Shown: piece after piece, positions 18,638 through 28,951 of the stretch | Layout of the letters: each line of letters begins with the position of its first letter | How positions within the stretch are numbered: position 1 is the stretch's first letter | Assembly (NCBI RefSeq): GCF_038446525.1 | Contig: NZ_CP151792.1 | Coordinates: 2,852,001-2,916,000 of the forward strand | Length of the DNA stretch: 64,000 nt | Source of the DNA: Methanolobus sp. ZRKC5 | GTDB lineage: Archaea; Halobacteriota; Methanosarcinia; Methanosarcinales; Methanosarcinaceae | Direction of reading: 5' to 3' | The notes under the pieces: generated by a model | The model's input: the letters and a program-made list of their open reading frames with translations, nothing else | Databases searched by the model: none | What the model was told of the DNA's origin: nothing | Translations under genes and position numbers: made by a program

Positions 18638-19111
18638 TTACATTGCAGTTTCGCTTAGGATATTCTCAAGGTCAAGAAGGATGAGTAATCTGTCTTCTAG
18701 TTTGCCAACACCTTTCAGGTATTCTGCATTTATCTTCTGTGTGATGATCTCAGGTGTCTGGTCAATGTTCGATCCCTGCAGACGTATGACTTCACTGACA
18801 GAATCTACAACCAGTCCGATGACAGTGCCCTCTATGTCCACAACAACAACACGGGACTCATCAGTCATATCTTTTTGAGACATTCCAAAGCGTTTGTCAA
18901 GATCCATGACAACTATTATCTTACCTCTAAGATTGATCACTCCTTTTACGTAATCAGGAGACCTTGGAATCCTTGTAATTTCAGGCATTCGGATTATTTC
19001 CTGTACCTGCATTATGTCCACACCAAATTCTTCCAAACCCAGACTAAAAACTACAAGTTGATGGAGGTCCTCGTCAATATTATCCTGAAATGTTTCATTC
19101 ACATTCGCCAT
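18638..19111 (-). CDS. cheW: CheW chemotaxis coupling protein
   Basis: A 157-aa single-domain CheW that links receptors to CheA. It shows HQLVVFSLGLEEFGVDI, VQEIIRMPEITRIPRSP, VKGVINLRGKIIVVMDL and VDSVSEVIRL, all conserved in the family. It lies outside any chemotaxis operon in this window. A 248-bp space separates it from the decarboxylase, and repeat-bearing non-coding DNA lies upstream. Confidence 0.95.
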   Translation of the reverse strand: MANVNETFQDNIDEDLHQLVVFSLGLEEFGVDIMQVQEIIRMPEITRIPRSPDYVKGVINLRGKIIVVMDLDKRFGMSQKDMTDESRVVVVDIEGTVIGLVVDSVSEVIRLQGSNIDQTPEIITQKINAEYLKGVGKLEDRLLILLDLENILSETAM

Positions 19112-19281
19112 TTTTTTACCTCAATGAATACGGAACTGTATTAGCGCACAACACACTGCACATAAATATCTAAACTACTATTATATTGTAAATAGTATAA
19201 ATAGATTCTCTTAGGTGAAACTTCGTTTCCTTTATGAAAATGGTAGAGAAAAACAAATTGGTATGCACTTACGAAACAAAA

Positions 19282-19544
19282 ACATCGAAGTGATGAATTT
19301 GATGACGGATATTCACACAGGGGATAATGTGAAAGAGTGCACATGAACACAAAATGGACAGTTAAATTTGATATTAGGGGATGAAAAATCGAAGCAAAAA
19401 ACTGTGTTCGATTATGAATTTTATAGCATATCAATTGCTTGTAACTACAAATTTGTAAAATGGGGTGAAAGAAACGAACTCATTTGCAAATTATGTGTGA
19501 AGAAAATATCATCAAATTAGAATGGGAGGATTTATAAGCTAATT
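19282..19544. repeat. 265-bp direct repeat, copy 1
   Basis: About 90% identical to 20591-20856 in the same orientation. Both contain TTAGGGG followed by ATGAAAAATCGAAGCAAAAA, which reads as a short truncated ORF (MKNRSKKLCSIMNF start), and both end in AGAATGGGAGGATTTAT. The two copies flank the sensor-fragment gene. It looks like residue of a duplicated sensor gene rather than an insertion sequence, because no inverted termini are visible. Apart from this the 548-bp gap upstream of cheW holds nothing I can name. Confidence 0.8.
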
Positions 19545-19659
19545 ATTTAAAGATAAAAAAATATATAAATAAAGATTCATAAGTTGCAATAATACAATTT
19601 AGGACGGATTCGACCATGACAATTTCAATTGGAAATAAGATATTAGGGGATAGAAAGGT

Positions 19660-20598
19660 ATGTCACATCGAGATAGGATCATTGATAATATGATCAAAGC
19701 ACACAGGATAGGGGCAATGTGTATCTTTACACTATTGTTAATTACCATCGCTAGCATGCCTGCTCTTGCAGCAGAAGAAACAATCAAAATAGGAATTGAA
19801 GAATATAACCCAATTACATTCGTGGAAGATGGAGTTGTAAAAGGATTCAACGTAGATATTATTGAATACATCTCCGAAAAAGAAGATTGGGAGATAGAAT
19901 ATGTACCAAGTACGTGGTCAGAATGTATCGAGAATCTTGAAAGTGGCGAGATAGACCTGATAATGACAATGGTCTACACAGAAGAAAGGGATAAAAAATA
20001 CGATTACGCATCTGAACCATTCATCAATGATTGGGCACAGGTCTTCATAAGAAGTGATACGAAGATCCATTCCATAACAGACCTTGAAGGAACGACAATA
20101 ATAGGGATCACAGGTGAGCAAACCACGACATGGTTTAAAGAACATGCTGAAATGTACGAACTCGAGTATGAGCTGATAGAGGCTCAATCGATCAGCAGCT
20201 CATTGGAAATTATGGATGCGGAGGCTGCAACTGCAGTATTACTTTCTAGGATTTCAGGTAATGCTATGTCAGCAGAATATGAGATAGTGGGCACACCTAT
20301 AGAATCGCCACCTATCAAGATACATGCAGTTGCTTTAAAAGGAAATGATCAGGAAGTGCTATCGACCATTGGAAAGCATCTGGAGGTCATGAAAGAGGAT
20401 AAAAACTCTTTTTACTACACTACGTATGACAAATGGTTCCCAACTCTCACATCAAATGTGATCCCAAGCAGCATTATAATAATTCTAAAAATAATTACCG
20501 TATTGGCAGTCATTTTTCTAACAATAAATCTGATCCTTCGCAAAACTATCCAGAAAAAGAGAGATGAAATCGAACAGACAGAAGAAAAGTACATCTGA
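19660..20598 (+). CDS. Extracellular solute-binding sensor domain with one membrane helix, probably a truncated receptor or kinase
   Basis: A 312-aa protein. A signal peptide (about 18-38, FTLLLITIASMPALA) is followed by a type 2 periplasmic-binding fold of the SBP_bac_3 kind (IKIGIEEYNPITFVEDG at the start, DLIMTMVYTEERDKKYDYA in the middle), then a membrane helix (about 267-290) and a short charged coil ending EQTEEKYI. Full-length relatives continue into PAS or kinase domains at this point. Here the gene stops within a few bases of entering repeat copy 2, and a second frame stays open for a further 20 codons. It is probably the sensor half of a broken histidine kinase, though it could still act as a binding protein. 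Confidence 0.7.
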   Translation: MSHRDRIIDNMIKAHRIGAMCIFTLLLITIASMPALAAEETIKIGIEEYNPITFVEDGVVKGFNVDIIEYISEKEDWEIEYVPSTWSECIENLESGEIDLIMTMVYTEERDKKYDYASEPFINDWAQVFIRSDTKIHSITDLEGTTIIGITGEQTTTWFKEHAEMYELEYELIEAQSISSSLEIMDAEAATAVLLSRISGNAMSAEYEIVGTPIESPPIKIHAVALKGNDQEVLSTIGKHLEVMKEDKNSFYYTTYDKWFPTLTSNVIPSSIIIILKIITVLAVIFLTINLILRKTIQKKRDEIEQTEEKYI

Positions 20599-20856
20599 AA
20601 TGATGGATTTGATGAAGAATATTCACACAGGGGAGAATTTGAAAGAGTGCACAAGAACATAAAATGGACAGTTAAATTTGACATTAGGGGGAATGAAAAA
20701 TCGAAGCAAAAAACTGTGTTCGATTATGAATTTTATAGCATATCAATTGATTGTAACTACAAATTTGCAAAATGAGGTGAAAGAAACGAATTCATTTGCA
20801 AATTATGTGTGAAGGAAATATCGTCAAATTAGAATGGGAGGATTTATGAGCTAATT
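20591..20856. repeat. 265-bp direct repeat, copy 2
   Basis: Second copy of the repeat at 19282-19544, beginning at the 3' end of the sensor-fragment gene. The short ORF from ATG 20695 (MKNRSKKLCSIMNF start) stays open for 39 codons here against 25 in copy 1. Homologous recombination between the copies would delete the intervening gene. Confidence 0.8.
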
Positions 20857-20974
20857 TGATAATCTCAATTCGGCAACTTTCAAAAACCGATTCTTATTTA
20901 AGTATTTAGACCAATACCACGCTGCAAATCAAGGTTATTTTTACTACTAAAGAGATAAAGTTATTGAGGTTCAT

Positions 20975-22459
20975 ATGAGCGATATTTTACGCAGAGGGCG
21001 CCTGTCTTCCACTCCTGACAAGGATATAATGGATTTTACATCTTCAATGGCAGCTGACAAATGGATATTTGAGGCTGATGTTCTGGTGGATATGGCACAT
21101 AGCATCATGTTAAAAGAGCAGGGAATTATCAAAGAAGAAGATTGCAGTGCTATTCTTCAGGGTCTTTTTAAGATAAAAGGTGAGGGAATAGAGGCTCTTG
21201 ATTATAGTTATGAAGATATTCATATCTCACTTGAGGCCAGACTTATTGACATGGTCGGTGAAGAGGTAGGTGGCAGAATGCATTCTGGTCGTTCCCGCAA
21301 TGATGAAGTTGCAACTTGTATAAGGATCAGATTAAGGGATGAGTTGCTTTCTCTTATGGAAGAACTGGTTGCATTGCGTGCTTCTCTTATCGATAAAGCT
21401 GCAGATAACATCAATACTCTTATGCCGGGTTTTACACACCTGCAACATGCACAACCAACAACATTGGCTCATCATCTAATCGCACACTCTGATGCTCTGT
21501 CAAGGGATACAGCCCGTGTTTCAGATGCATTTTCAAGGGTAAATAAAAGTCCTCTTGGAGCAGCAGCTTTTGCATCAACTGGCTTTGATCTGAACAGGGA
21601 AAGGACTTGTTCTCTCCTTGGTTTTGGGGGAATTATTGAAAACTCAATGGATGCTGTGAGCAGCCGTGATTTTCTAATAGAATCCGCTTCTGTGATGGCC
21701 AATATCATGATAAATCTCAGTAAGATGGCAGAGGAGATCGTTATATGGTCCAGTACAGAATTCAATTTCATAGAATTGGATGATATGTATGCTTCTACAT
21801 CATCAATTATGCCCCAGAAGAAAAATCCGGATACTGCCGAACTCATGCGAGGTAAGTCAGGTGTTGCTGTGGGCTCTCTCATGACACTTTTGACCATTTG
21901 CAAAGGTCTTCCATTAAGCTATAACCGAGACCTTCAGGAAGCCACTCCAAATGCATGGCGTTCAGTTGAAACGACTCGAAGTGCTGTTCGTATCATGGCA
22001 GGAATGATCGGGACCATGAAGGTGAATGTTGAGGTTATGGCAGCACAATCAAGTACAGGGTTCACAACAGCTACGGAATTAGCTGACACAATGGTAAGGG
22101 CTGCTGGAATTCCATTCAGGACCGCACATCAGATAGTCGGAGTTCTTGCAAAGGGTGACGGAAATCCTTCTCTTGCCGAGATTGATGAAGTCGCACAGGA
22201 TGTTCTTGGTGGAAGTCTAAGTTCCAGAGGTCTGACTGCAGAGATGATCACAGAAGCTCTTGATCCAATACTGAATATTAATAAGAGGAACGTGACTGGT
22301 GGGCCAGCTCCAGATGAGATCAGCAGGGCAATCGCTGCACGTGAAGACACTCTTGAAGAAGAAAAGTTTGCAATAGCTGAGTTGAACATAAGGATTGAGA
22401 ATTCTCTTAGCCGATTATTTGCAGCAGCGCAGGAATGTATTGATCAGCAGGGAAAATAA
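20975..22459 (+). CDS. argH: Argininosuccinate lyase
   Basis: A 494-aa cytoplasmic enzyme that cleaves argininosuccinate into arginine and fumarate. It carries the N-terminal FTSSMAADKWIFEADV, HSGRSRNDEVAT, the catalytic-loop TGFTHLQHAQPTT-like block (PGFTHLQHAQPTTLAHH), and the fumarase/lyase signature SSIMPQKKNPDTAE. Length is typical. It is followed 25 bp later by gatD on the same strand, so the two probably form an operon. Confidence 0.97.
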   Translation: MSDILRRGRLSSTPDKDIMDFTSSMAADKWIFEADVLVDMAHSIMLKEQGIIKEEDCSAILQGLFKIKGEGIEALDYSYEDIHISLEARLIDMVGEEVGGRMHSGRSRNDEVATCIRIRLRDELLSLMEELVALRASLIDKAADNINTLMPGFTHLQHAQPTTLAHHLIAHSDALSRDTARVSDAFSRVNKSPLGAAAFASTGFDLNRERTCSLLGFGGIIENSMDAVSSRDFLIESASVMANIMINLSKMAEEIVIWSSTEFNFIELDDMYASTSSIMPQKKNPDTAELMRGKSGVAVGSLMTLLTICKGLPLSYNRDLQEATPNAWRSVETTRSAVRIMAGMIGTMKVNVEVMAAQSSTGFTTATELADTMVRAAGIPFRTAHQIVGVLAKGDGNPSLAEIDEVAQDVLGGSLSSRGLTAEMITEALDPILNINKRNVTGGPAPDEISRAIAAREDTLEEEKFAIAELNIRIENSLSRLFAAAQECIDQQGK

Positions 22460-22484
22460 TTATCGTTATTATTGAAGGGATATC

Positions 22485-23771
22485 ATGTCAAAGAATTGTA
22501 TGTTGCATAGCAGAACATTTGAAGAGGGCGACCGAGTAAAGGTTGAGAAAGATGGTGTTGAGTATGAAGGTATAGCAATGCCCAGCACCACCGGACATAT
22601 TGTGATCAAGATGGTCAGTGGTTACAATGCTGGTATTGACCCACGAGGTGCTACTGTTTCCGTGATCCAGCTAAAAGAGGATATGGAAGTTTCCGTTAAA
22701 CCAGCTCAAAAAACGGAGATAGAAACAAAGGGAAAATCCACTCTTCCGAAAGTGTCTATCCTGTCTACGGGTGGAACCATTGCCAGCAAAATAGATTACA
22801 GGACTGGTGCTGTGACCTCACAGTTCTCGGCAGATGATATTTTGCAGGCTATTCCTGAACTTACCGAAATCGCAAATTTCAGTGGAAAGGCTATCTACAA
22901 TATTCTTTCTGAGAACATGAAGGCTGAGTACTGGCAGGAACTTTCAAGGGCTGTTGTGGAAGAGATAAAAGGCGGTGCTAATGGTATAATAATAGCCCAC
23001 GGCACTGACACCATGATGTATTCTGCCGCAGCATTGTCATTCATGATTGACACCCCAGTGCCAATTGTGTTTGTAGGTTCACAGAGAAGTGCTGACAGGC
23101 CAAGCAGTGACAATGCTATGAATGCAATTTGTGCTGCAAAGGTTGCTGTAAGTGACATTGCCGAGGTTACAGTTGTCATGCACAGTGAAGCATCAGACGA
23201 CAAATGTTCAATTCATCGTGCAACCAAGGTACGCAAGATGCACACATCCAGAAGGGATGCATTTAGGTCGATCAACTCCGAGCCTATCGGCTATGTGGAC
23301 TATTCCACAGGAGAAATTCTTACGTCACTTCCTTACGTTAAAAGAGATGAAAAGGAACTGGCAATCAGTGATTCTCTTGAATCCAAATGTGCCCTTGTGA
23401 AATTCACTCCGGGTGCAAGCCCTGATATACTGGCCTACTTCATTGATGCAGGTTACAAAGGCATAGTTATTGAAGGTACGGGACTTGGGCATGTATCAAC
23501 TGACTGGGTACCACAGTTAGAGAGAGCCACATCACAACAGATTCCTGTTATAATCACTTCCCAGTGCCTTAATGGTCGGATATGTGACAGAGTCTATGAT
23601 ACAGGCAGGGACATATTGAAAGCCGGTGTCATCGAAGGTGAGGATATGCTACCTGAAGTCGCTCTTGTCAAGATGATGTGGGTACTTGGGCAGTCAGATA
23701 GTTATGACACTGCAATGGATATGTTGAAAGATAATATCAGGTCCGAGATAAATGAAAGAAGCTGTGATTGA
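22485..23771 (+). CDS. gatD: Glutamyl-tRNA(Gln) amidotransferase subunit D
   Basis: A 428-aa archaeal asparaginase-like subunit that supplies ammonia to GatE for making Gln-tRNA(Gln). An N-terminal AnsA-type beta domain ([19 protein letters not shown]) precedes the asparaginase core with the catalytic threonines in STGGTIASK and [11 protein letters not shown], and GTGLGHVS near the C-terminus. The partner gatE is not in this window. It is likely co-transcribed with argH. Confidence 0.96.
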   Translation: MSKNCMLHSRTFEEGDRVKVEKDGVEYEGIAMPSTTGHIVIKMVSGYNAGIDPRGATVSVIQLKEDMEVSVKPAQKTEIETKGKSTLPKVSILSTGGTIASKIDYRTGAVTSQFSADDILQAIPELTEIANFSGKAIYNILSENMKAEYWQELSRAVVEEIKGGANGIIIAHGTDTMMYSAAALSFMIDTPVPIVFVGSQRSADRPSSDNAMNAICAAKVAVSDIAEVTVVMHSEASDDKCSIHRATKVRKMHTSRRDAFRSINSEPIGYVDYSTGEILTSLPYVKRDEKELAISDSLESKCALVKFTPGASPDILAYFIDAGYKGIVIEGTGLGHVSTDWVPQLERATSQQIPVIITSQCLNGRICDRVYDTGRDILKAGVIEGEDMLPEVALVKMMWVLGQSDSYDTAMDMLKDNIRSEINERSCD

Positions 23772-23897
23772 ATCTTAATATTTGTTCCTGACGGGAGCAA
23801 ATCACTATAATTTTTAGTAATTAGGTTTATAACGCATAAATTAGCTATTGAAGCAAATCAGTTATTATAATAATATTAGTTAAATCAGGTGAATTAT

Positions 23898-25229
23898 ATG
23901 TCATTAGCAGCTCTTAGAACGCATTATACGTCACAGATCAACCCGGAGGAATTGGGTGACCAGAAGGTCACTGTCGCCGGATGGGTACATGAGGTACGTG
24001 ACCTCGGTGGAATTTGTTTTGTTGTGCTCAGGGACCGTGAAGGAAGGGCCCAGATCACACTGGTGAAAAAGAAGACTGATCCGGAACTTCTGGACCAGGC
24101 AAGGAAACTTGTCAGAGAATCAGTAGTATCTATTACAGGTAGCGTTAAACCGGAAGGAAAGGCTCCAAATGGATACGAGGTCATTCCTGATGAGATAACA
24201 GTTCTCAACGAGGCTGAGTCACCACTTCCAATGGATACAACCGGAAAGGTTGAAGCTGAACTTGACACTCGTCTTGATTCAAGGTTCATCGACCTTAGAA
24301 GGGAAAGGACCACAGCTATCTTCAGAATAAGACATGAAGTACTTCGGGCTGTCAGAGGTTTCCTCACAGATACCGGGTTCATTGAAACTTCCAGTCCAAA
24401 AGTCGTGGCAACAGCAACAGAAGGTGGAACATCCCTTTTCCCGATCACATATTTTGACAGGGAAGCTTTCCTCAACCAGAGTCCTCAACTCTTCAAACAG
24501 ATCCTTATGTCTGGTGGGCTTGACAGGGTATTTGAGATTGGTCCTATTTTCAGGGCAGAGGAACACGACACCCGCAGGCACCTTAACGAAGCAACATCAA
24601 TTGATATAGAAGCAAGCTTCTGTGATCACTTTGATGTAATGGAAATCCTTGAAGAGATGGTAGCTTACGTATATGAGCAGGTAATTGAGAATGCATCCGA
24701 TTCACTCACATCTATTGGTGTCGAGCTAAAGGTACCAGCACTTCCTTTCAAGAGAGTTACCTATGATGAGGCTATCGAAATCGTCAATGCAAACACTGAC
24801 GAGATGCTCAACTGGGGAGATGACCTTGGTACTGCTGCAGAACATACCATTGGTGAGTATGTTTTCAAGGAAACCGGTGAATCACACTACTTTATCATTG
24901 ACTGGCCAACCGAGATAAAGCCGTTCTACGCAATGCCTTATGAGGACAATCCACTTCTTTCAAAGGGATTTGACATGATGCACAGGACAATGGAACTCTC
25001 ATCCGGTGCACAGCGTATACACATTCCTGAGCTTCTCATAAGCAGAATTGAGTCACAGGGTCTTGACCCAGAAGGATTCGAGTTCTATCTTAAGGCTTTC
25101 AGGTACGGTATGCCTCCACACGCAGGATGGGGTATTGGATGTGAAAGGCTTGTCATGACCATGCTTGGTGTTGAGAACATCCGTGATGTCGTACTCTTCC
25201 CAAGAGACAGGCGAAGACTTTCTCCATAA
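23898..25229 (+). CDS. aspS: Aspartyl-tRNA synthetase, probably non-discriminating
   Basis: A class II synthetase of 443 aa from the ATG at 23898, which has AGGTGA five bases upstream; a GTG at 23889 lies within that site and is less likely. It has an OB-fold anticodon domain ([14 protein letters not shown]), motif 2 ([21 protein letters not shown]) and motif 3 ([15 protein letters not shown]). The His after GWV is the residue found in archaeal enzymes that charge both tRNA-Asp and tRNA-Asn, while discriminating enzymes such as that of Thermococcus kodakarensis have Trp. Together with gatD this suggests indirect synthesis of both amide aminoacyl-tRNAs. rpiA follows 26 bp later. Confidence 0.95.
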   Translation: MSLAALRTHYTSQINPEELGDQKVTVAGWVHEVRDLGGICFVVLRDREGRAQITLVKKKTDPELLDQARKLVRESVVSITGSVKPEGKAPNGYEVIPDEITVLNEAESPLPMDTTGKVEAELDTRLDSRFIDLRRERTTAIFRIRHEVLRAVRGFLTDTGFIETSSPKVVATATEGGTSLFPITYFDREAFLNQSPQLFKQILMSGGLDRVFEIGPIFRAEEHDTRRHLNEATSIDIEASFCDHFDVMEILEEMVAYVYEQVIENASDSLTSIGVELKVPALPFKRVTYDEAIEIVNANTDEMLNWGDDLGTAAEHTIGEYVFKETGESHYFIIDWPTEIKPFYAMPYEDNPLLSKGFDMMHRTMELSSGAQRIHIPELLISRIESQGLDPEGFEFYLKAFRYGMPPHAGWGIGCERLVMTMLGVENIRDVVLFPRDRRRLSP

Positions 25230-25255
25230 TAATATATCCACAGGATGAATATTTC

Positions 25256-25948
25256 ATGAAAGAAAGAAATCCAGTCGGAGAAAGTCCGGAAAAGAAGGCT
25301 GCAGGATTTGCAGCTGCTGACCTTGTCAAAGATGGTATGGTCGTCGGTCTTGGTACCGGCTCGACCACCGCATACACAATAGCCGAGCTTGGAAGGCGTG
25401 TTGCCGGTGGACTTGACATCATTGCAGTTGTAACATCATACCAGTCAGAAATGCTTGCTATTGAAGCAGGTATTACCCTGACATCACTTGCTGAGCATCC
25501 AGAGCTCGATGTAGCTATCGATGGTGCTGATCAGGTTGATGGTGCCTTGAATGTTATCAAGGGCGGTGGTGCTGCACACACACGTGAGAAGGTCGTTTCA
25601 CATTCTGCAAAGCGCTTTGTGATAGTTGCTGACGATTCAAAGGTAAGTGAACAATTGAATCACTATGTTCCACTGGAAGTGCTTCCTTATGCAAAAGAAT
25701 TTGTATCAAAAGAGATAAGGAAAATCGGAGGAGACCCGGTGCTGCGTCTTGCATCAAGAAAAGATGGTCCGGTTATATCCGATAATGGAAATTTCATAAT
25801 CGATGCAAGCTTTGGTGTAATTGAGGATCCAATTGCTATGTCTACTGTTCTTTCGCAGATCACTGGCATTGTAGAGCATGGCATCTTTACCAATACTGAC
25901 GAGGTCTATATTGGCAATAAAGATGGTTCAGTCACCATACTGAAGTAA
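25256..25948 (+). CDS. rpiA: Ribose-5-phosphate isomerase A
   Basis: A 230-aa cytoplasmic isomerase interconverting ribose 5-phosphate and ribulose 5-phosphate. Signature blocks are [16 protein letters not shown], the catalytic [17 protein letters not shown] with AHTREK, and [10 protein letters not shown] near the C-terminus. Length is typical. It lies 26 bp after aspS and is probably in the same transcript. Confidence 0.97.
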   Translation: MKERNPVGESPEKKAAGFAAADLVKDGMVVGLGTGSTTAYTIAELGRRVAGGLDIIAVVTSYQSEMLAIEAGITLTSLAEHPELDVAIDGADQVDGALNVIKGGGAAHTREKVVSHSAKRFVIVADDSKVSEQLNHYVPLEVLPYAKEFVSKEIRKIGGDPVLRLASRKDGPVISDNGNFIIDASFGVIEDPIAMSTVLSQITGIVEHGIFTNTDEVYIGNKDGSVTILK

Positions 25949-26004
25949 AAACAAAACAGAAAATTAGTTTTTACATAATTAAATGGATATCCTGATCGAT
26001 TCGA

Positions 26005-27216
26005 TCAGGAATTATTTTTATCGTCAAGTGGACAGGCACACATTTCAAACAATGCTTCTTCTCCTGTGCGTGAACCCCTGGCTACGAGTATATCACCTGA
26101 CTGGACAACTGTTCTTTTGTTAGGTCTGTAAACCCACCTTTCCCCTCTTTTAATTGCCATCACATGTACACCAGTTTCAGTTTCAAGCTTTAACTGACCA
26201 AATGTCTTCTCGACAATTGGTGAGCAGTCCTGAACAATCAGTTTGGTGATAACCTCGTCGGATTCTCTGACAGCTATGGTTATTATTGGGTGCAGATCGA
26301 TATCTCTGAGAACTGTATCTGCGATGGTGTAAGCGGCATCTGAGATTGCTTCAGCAGAATTTGCAAGCTGCAGGAGTCCACGAAGAATGTTCACATCAGG
26401 AACATGTTTTGCAGTTTCGAGTACCCAGTGCTGGAGCTCATGCTTCATGGAGTCCATTTCGGATTCAAGAGCTTTTACTTCATGCGCAATGTCTTCATTG
26501 TCGAATAACAGGGCAGAATAGGCAAGTCCTACGGAAAGTTCACCCATGTTCTTCATTTCCACAATAATATCAACAGCTTTCTCAAGATCTATCAGGAATC
26601 TCTCATGCTGCATTTCCCTTGGTACATACTTGAGATTTGTTACAAGTTCAATAAAAAGAGGAACACCTTCATCATGACCACGTGCAAAAAGCACATCATC
26701 AGGTCTTATGCGGGTATGATGACTCGGATCATATATCCATTCATCATTTCTGCGAATGGCGATTATCCACATTCCGGCTTCAGTATCGAATTCAATATCT
26801 TCCAGATTTCGACCTGCAATTACCGAGTCTTCACCTACAGTTGCCCTGGCAATAGTTTCGTCAGCTTCCCTCATTGCAAGATTTAGTTCCCTGGGGATAC
26901 CCATGTCCATTAGAACGATTTTGGCAATGTCGCCGGCTGCATTGGATATGTTTTCAGATGCACGAGCCACCTGAAGCACACCGGACATCTCTTCTGCCTC
27001 TTCAACACGTCTTGTACTGAGCATGGCTGCTATTTTCATGTGGTAATCAAGTGTATCCATCTTTTCTTCAAGACGGATCACTTCTTCTGCAATATCCTCG
27101 TCATCATAGACCATAGCTGAATACGCAAGGTCTACCATGAGTTCGGATGTATCCTTCATCTCTGTTAAAAGGTCTTTGAGATTGCGTGGAATATACTTTA
27201 TTTCCTTGGGACTCAT
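26005..27216 (-). CDS. Tandem PhoU-RCK_C (TrkA-C) regulatory protein
   Basis: A 403-aa soluble protein made of an internal duplication: a PhoU-like helical domain (about 10-95), a TrkA-C/RCK_C domain (about 110-195), a second PhoU-like domain (about 215-300), then a second RCK_C (about 315-395). Both halves share the ESDEVITKLIV/EADETIARATV and GDILVARG/DDVLFARG motifs. RCK_C domains bind ligands or ions and gate transporters. It lies directly downstream of the two mgtE-like genes on the same strand (57-bp gap), so I infer that it regulates that magnesium transporter. Confidence 0.88.
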   Translation of the reverse strand: MSPKEIKYIPRNLKDLLTEMKDTSELMVDLAYSAMVYDDEDIAEEVIRLEEKMDTLDYHMKIAAMLSTRRVEEAEEMSGVLQVARASENISNAAGDIAKIVLMDMGIPRELNLAMREADETIARATVGEDSVIAGRNLEDIEFDTEAGMWIIAIRRNDEWIYDPSHHTRIRPDDVLFARGHDEGVPLFIELVTNLKYVPREMQHERFLIDLEKAVDIIVEMKNMGELSVGLAYSALLFDNEDIAHEVKALESEMDSMKHELQHWVLETAKHVPDVNILRGLLQLANSAEAISDAAYTIADTVLRDIDLHPIITIAVRESDEVITKLIVQDCSPIVEKTFGQLKLETETGVHVMAIKRGERWVYRPNKRTVVQSGDILVARGSRTGEEALFEMCACPLDDKNNS

Positions 27217-27273
27217 AGATTTCTACCGTTCATTTATTCTTAATCTGTATTTGGCTTTAAATTATATTATATT

Positions 27274-27831
27274 TTAGATTATGTTCAGGATATGTATGGT
27301 TACGAATATTCCGATGACACCTATAAGGTCGCCAAGGGTGGCGATAAGTGGAATTACTGTGTCATCGGGGTCCACCCCAAACCTGTGAGATGCAAATGCG
27401 ATTGTGATGGTGGCTGAAAAGACAGCCAGTAGCTCAAATGAGCCGGCTATAAGGCACAGGGCCATGAGTGTTATGAATGGAAGTCCAATTCCAAGAATTG
27501 TTCCTGTGATCCATACTACTATACCCACAAAGAAGCAGGCACTAAGCCCTACTATAAGGGCTGCAAGAACACTGTTGCGGACAACCGGGTTTCTTCGAAG
27601 ATGACTTCCAAGACCCATGTGAAAGGATGATGACAGTCTTGCACCGAGCATGCTTCCTGTATCTCCCCCAATCTTGATCAGTGCAGGTATGAGCACAAGT
27701 ATGATGGGCATGGAGATCAGTTTCTCAATTTCAATATTGAGTATCTGGCCTGCGAATATGCCTATGACCGATGTGAGCAGAAGAATGGGGAAGCCTCTGG
27801 CCAATATTCCTTTGACTGTATAGTAGCTCAT
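27274..27831 (-). CDS. MgtE-type magnesium transporter, second membrane half
   Basis: A 185-aa protein with about five membrane segments equal to one MgtE/SLC41 membrane domain. It contains VLIPALIKIGGDTGSMLGARLSSSF-like sequence (PALIKIGGDTGSMLGARLSS) and HRFGVDPDDTVIPLIATLGDL, which holds the conserved acidic pore residues. It has no N or CBS cytoplasmic domains. Its start overlaps the stop of the preceding gene by 4 bp (ATGA), implying translational coupling and a two-subunit channel. Confidence 0.9.
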   Translation of the reverse strand: MSYYTVKGILARGFPILLLTSVIGIFAGQILNIEIEKLISMPIILVLIPALIKIGGDTGSMLGARLSSSFHMGLGSHLRRNPVVRNSVLAALIVGLSACFFVGIVVWITGTILGIGLPFITLMALCLIAGSFELLAVFSATITIAFASHRFGVDPDDTVIPLIATLGDLIGVIGIFVTIHILNII

Positions 27832-28451
27832 ATCATAAGCACCACCTTTGCAGCCAGAAAGAGCATTATCATGGATACGATGTCACCAATGGTGGCAATA
27901 GCAGGAGTTACCACGTTATCCGGGTCAAATCCGAAGCGGAACATACCAAGTGCAAGCAGGACCGCAACGAATGCAAGGATGAGCCCTGAAGATACTCCGG
28001 CTATGACAGCGATCAATGTCAAGGTGAATGCTCCTGCACTTTGCAGGCCAAGGCCCACGGTTATAAGATGACCTACTATTCCAAGTATAAAAGACATCGT
28101 CAGACTCAATAAGAGGGATCCTGAAACATTGTTTATAAGTTCAGGATTGCGGTCTATCTTTGTGATAAGGCCCATGTGTATGGCACTTCCAAGACGTGAT
28201 CCCAGTGTGCAGGATATGTTCCCTCTCATGCCAAGTACAGCGGGTGTGATGACTATTAATCCTGGTATTAGTTCCAGCTCATTGCTCATGCCTGATAAAA
28301 TAAGTCCTGAAATAACTCCTCCAATGGTTGCCATGAGTTCAAATGGTAAAGCCTCACGTACAATGGACCGGATACTACCGTAATCACCAATGTACTCCTC
28401 GACGAGTTCTATCTCGTAGTCTTCGTCTTCGTCACTTGAATCGTAAGGCAT
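27828..28451 (-). CDS. MgtE-type magnesium transporter, first membrane half
   Basis: A 207-aa protein with an acidic N-terminus (DSSDEDEDYEIELVEEY) and about five membrane segments of the MgtE/SLC41 fold. Key blocks are PAVLGMRGNISCTLGSRLGS and FRFGFDPDNVVTPAIATIGD, the latter with the pore-site acidic residues. It is first in the three-gene minus-strand run mgtE-like, mgtE-like, PhoU-RCK. The two halves together would form the two-repeat pore that SLC41 proteins carry in one chain. Confidence 0.9.
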   Translation of the reverse strand: MPYDSSDEDEDYEIELVEEYIGDYGSIRSIVREALPFELMATIGGVISGLILSGMSNELELIPGLIVITPAVLGMRGNISCTLGSRLGSAIHMGLITKIDRNPELINNVSGSLLLSLTMSFILGIVGHLITVGLGLQSAGAFTLTLIAVIAGVSSGLILAFVAVLLALGMFRFGFDPDNVVTPAIATIGDIVSMIMLFLAAKVVLMI

Positions 28452-28579
28452 TATTGCCCTATTTCACTTTGTTAGTATTTAAATACATATCAGCACTCTT
28501 TTTCAGGATATCGTATCCTTCATGGTGAAACATAAAAGACATAAGACATGTCAACATTTGTAGAAAAGAGGAAAATATC

Positions 28580-28882
28580 ATGCTAAAACATATTGTTATG
28601 TGGAAATTAAAGGAGCAGGCTGAAGGAAATACCAATATCAAGAATGCTCTGTTCATGAAGGAAATGCTTGAGACTCTCAAGAATTCGATACCTGAGATTG
28701 GGATGATCGAGGTGGGAATTAATATCAATTCTTCGGCTGTTGCTTACGATGTTGTTCTTTATTCCGAGTTTAAAAATGAGGAGGCATTTAAGATTTACCA
28801 GGACCATCCTGAGCACCTGAAGGTTGCCGAATTTGTTGGCAAGATCAATGAGGGCAGGGTTGTTGTGGACTATCTGGATTGA
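28580..28882 (+). CDS. Dabb-family stress-responsive alpha/beta-barrel protein
   Basis: A 100-aa dimeric ferredoxin-fold protein. It starts MLKHIVMWKLKEQAEG and continues with SAVAYDVVLYSEFKNEEAFKIY and HPEHLKVAEFV, the standard Dabb (Stress-response A/B barrel) pattern. Function in archaea is unknown. It is divergent from the mgtE-like pair and lies 69 bp before the quinone-reductase-like gene. Confidence 0.88.
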   Translation: MLKHIVMWKLKEQAEGNTNIKNALFMKEMLETLKNSIPEIGMIEVGININSSAVAYDVVLYSEFKNEEAFKIYQDHPEHLKVAEFVGKINEGRVVVDYLD

Positions 28883-28951
28883 GTTCCTTCAAACTTTCAT
28901 TTTTGAGATATATGTATGGATAAATAGGTGCCATTGGAAAGGTGGATGTGC

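Noticed and set aside
19141-19434. 97-aa minus-strand ORF upstream of cheW
   Set aside because: It lies over the direct repeat, is mirrored by a related ORF in the other repeat copy, has Cys/Phe-rich unprotein-like composition and no ribosome binding site.
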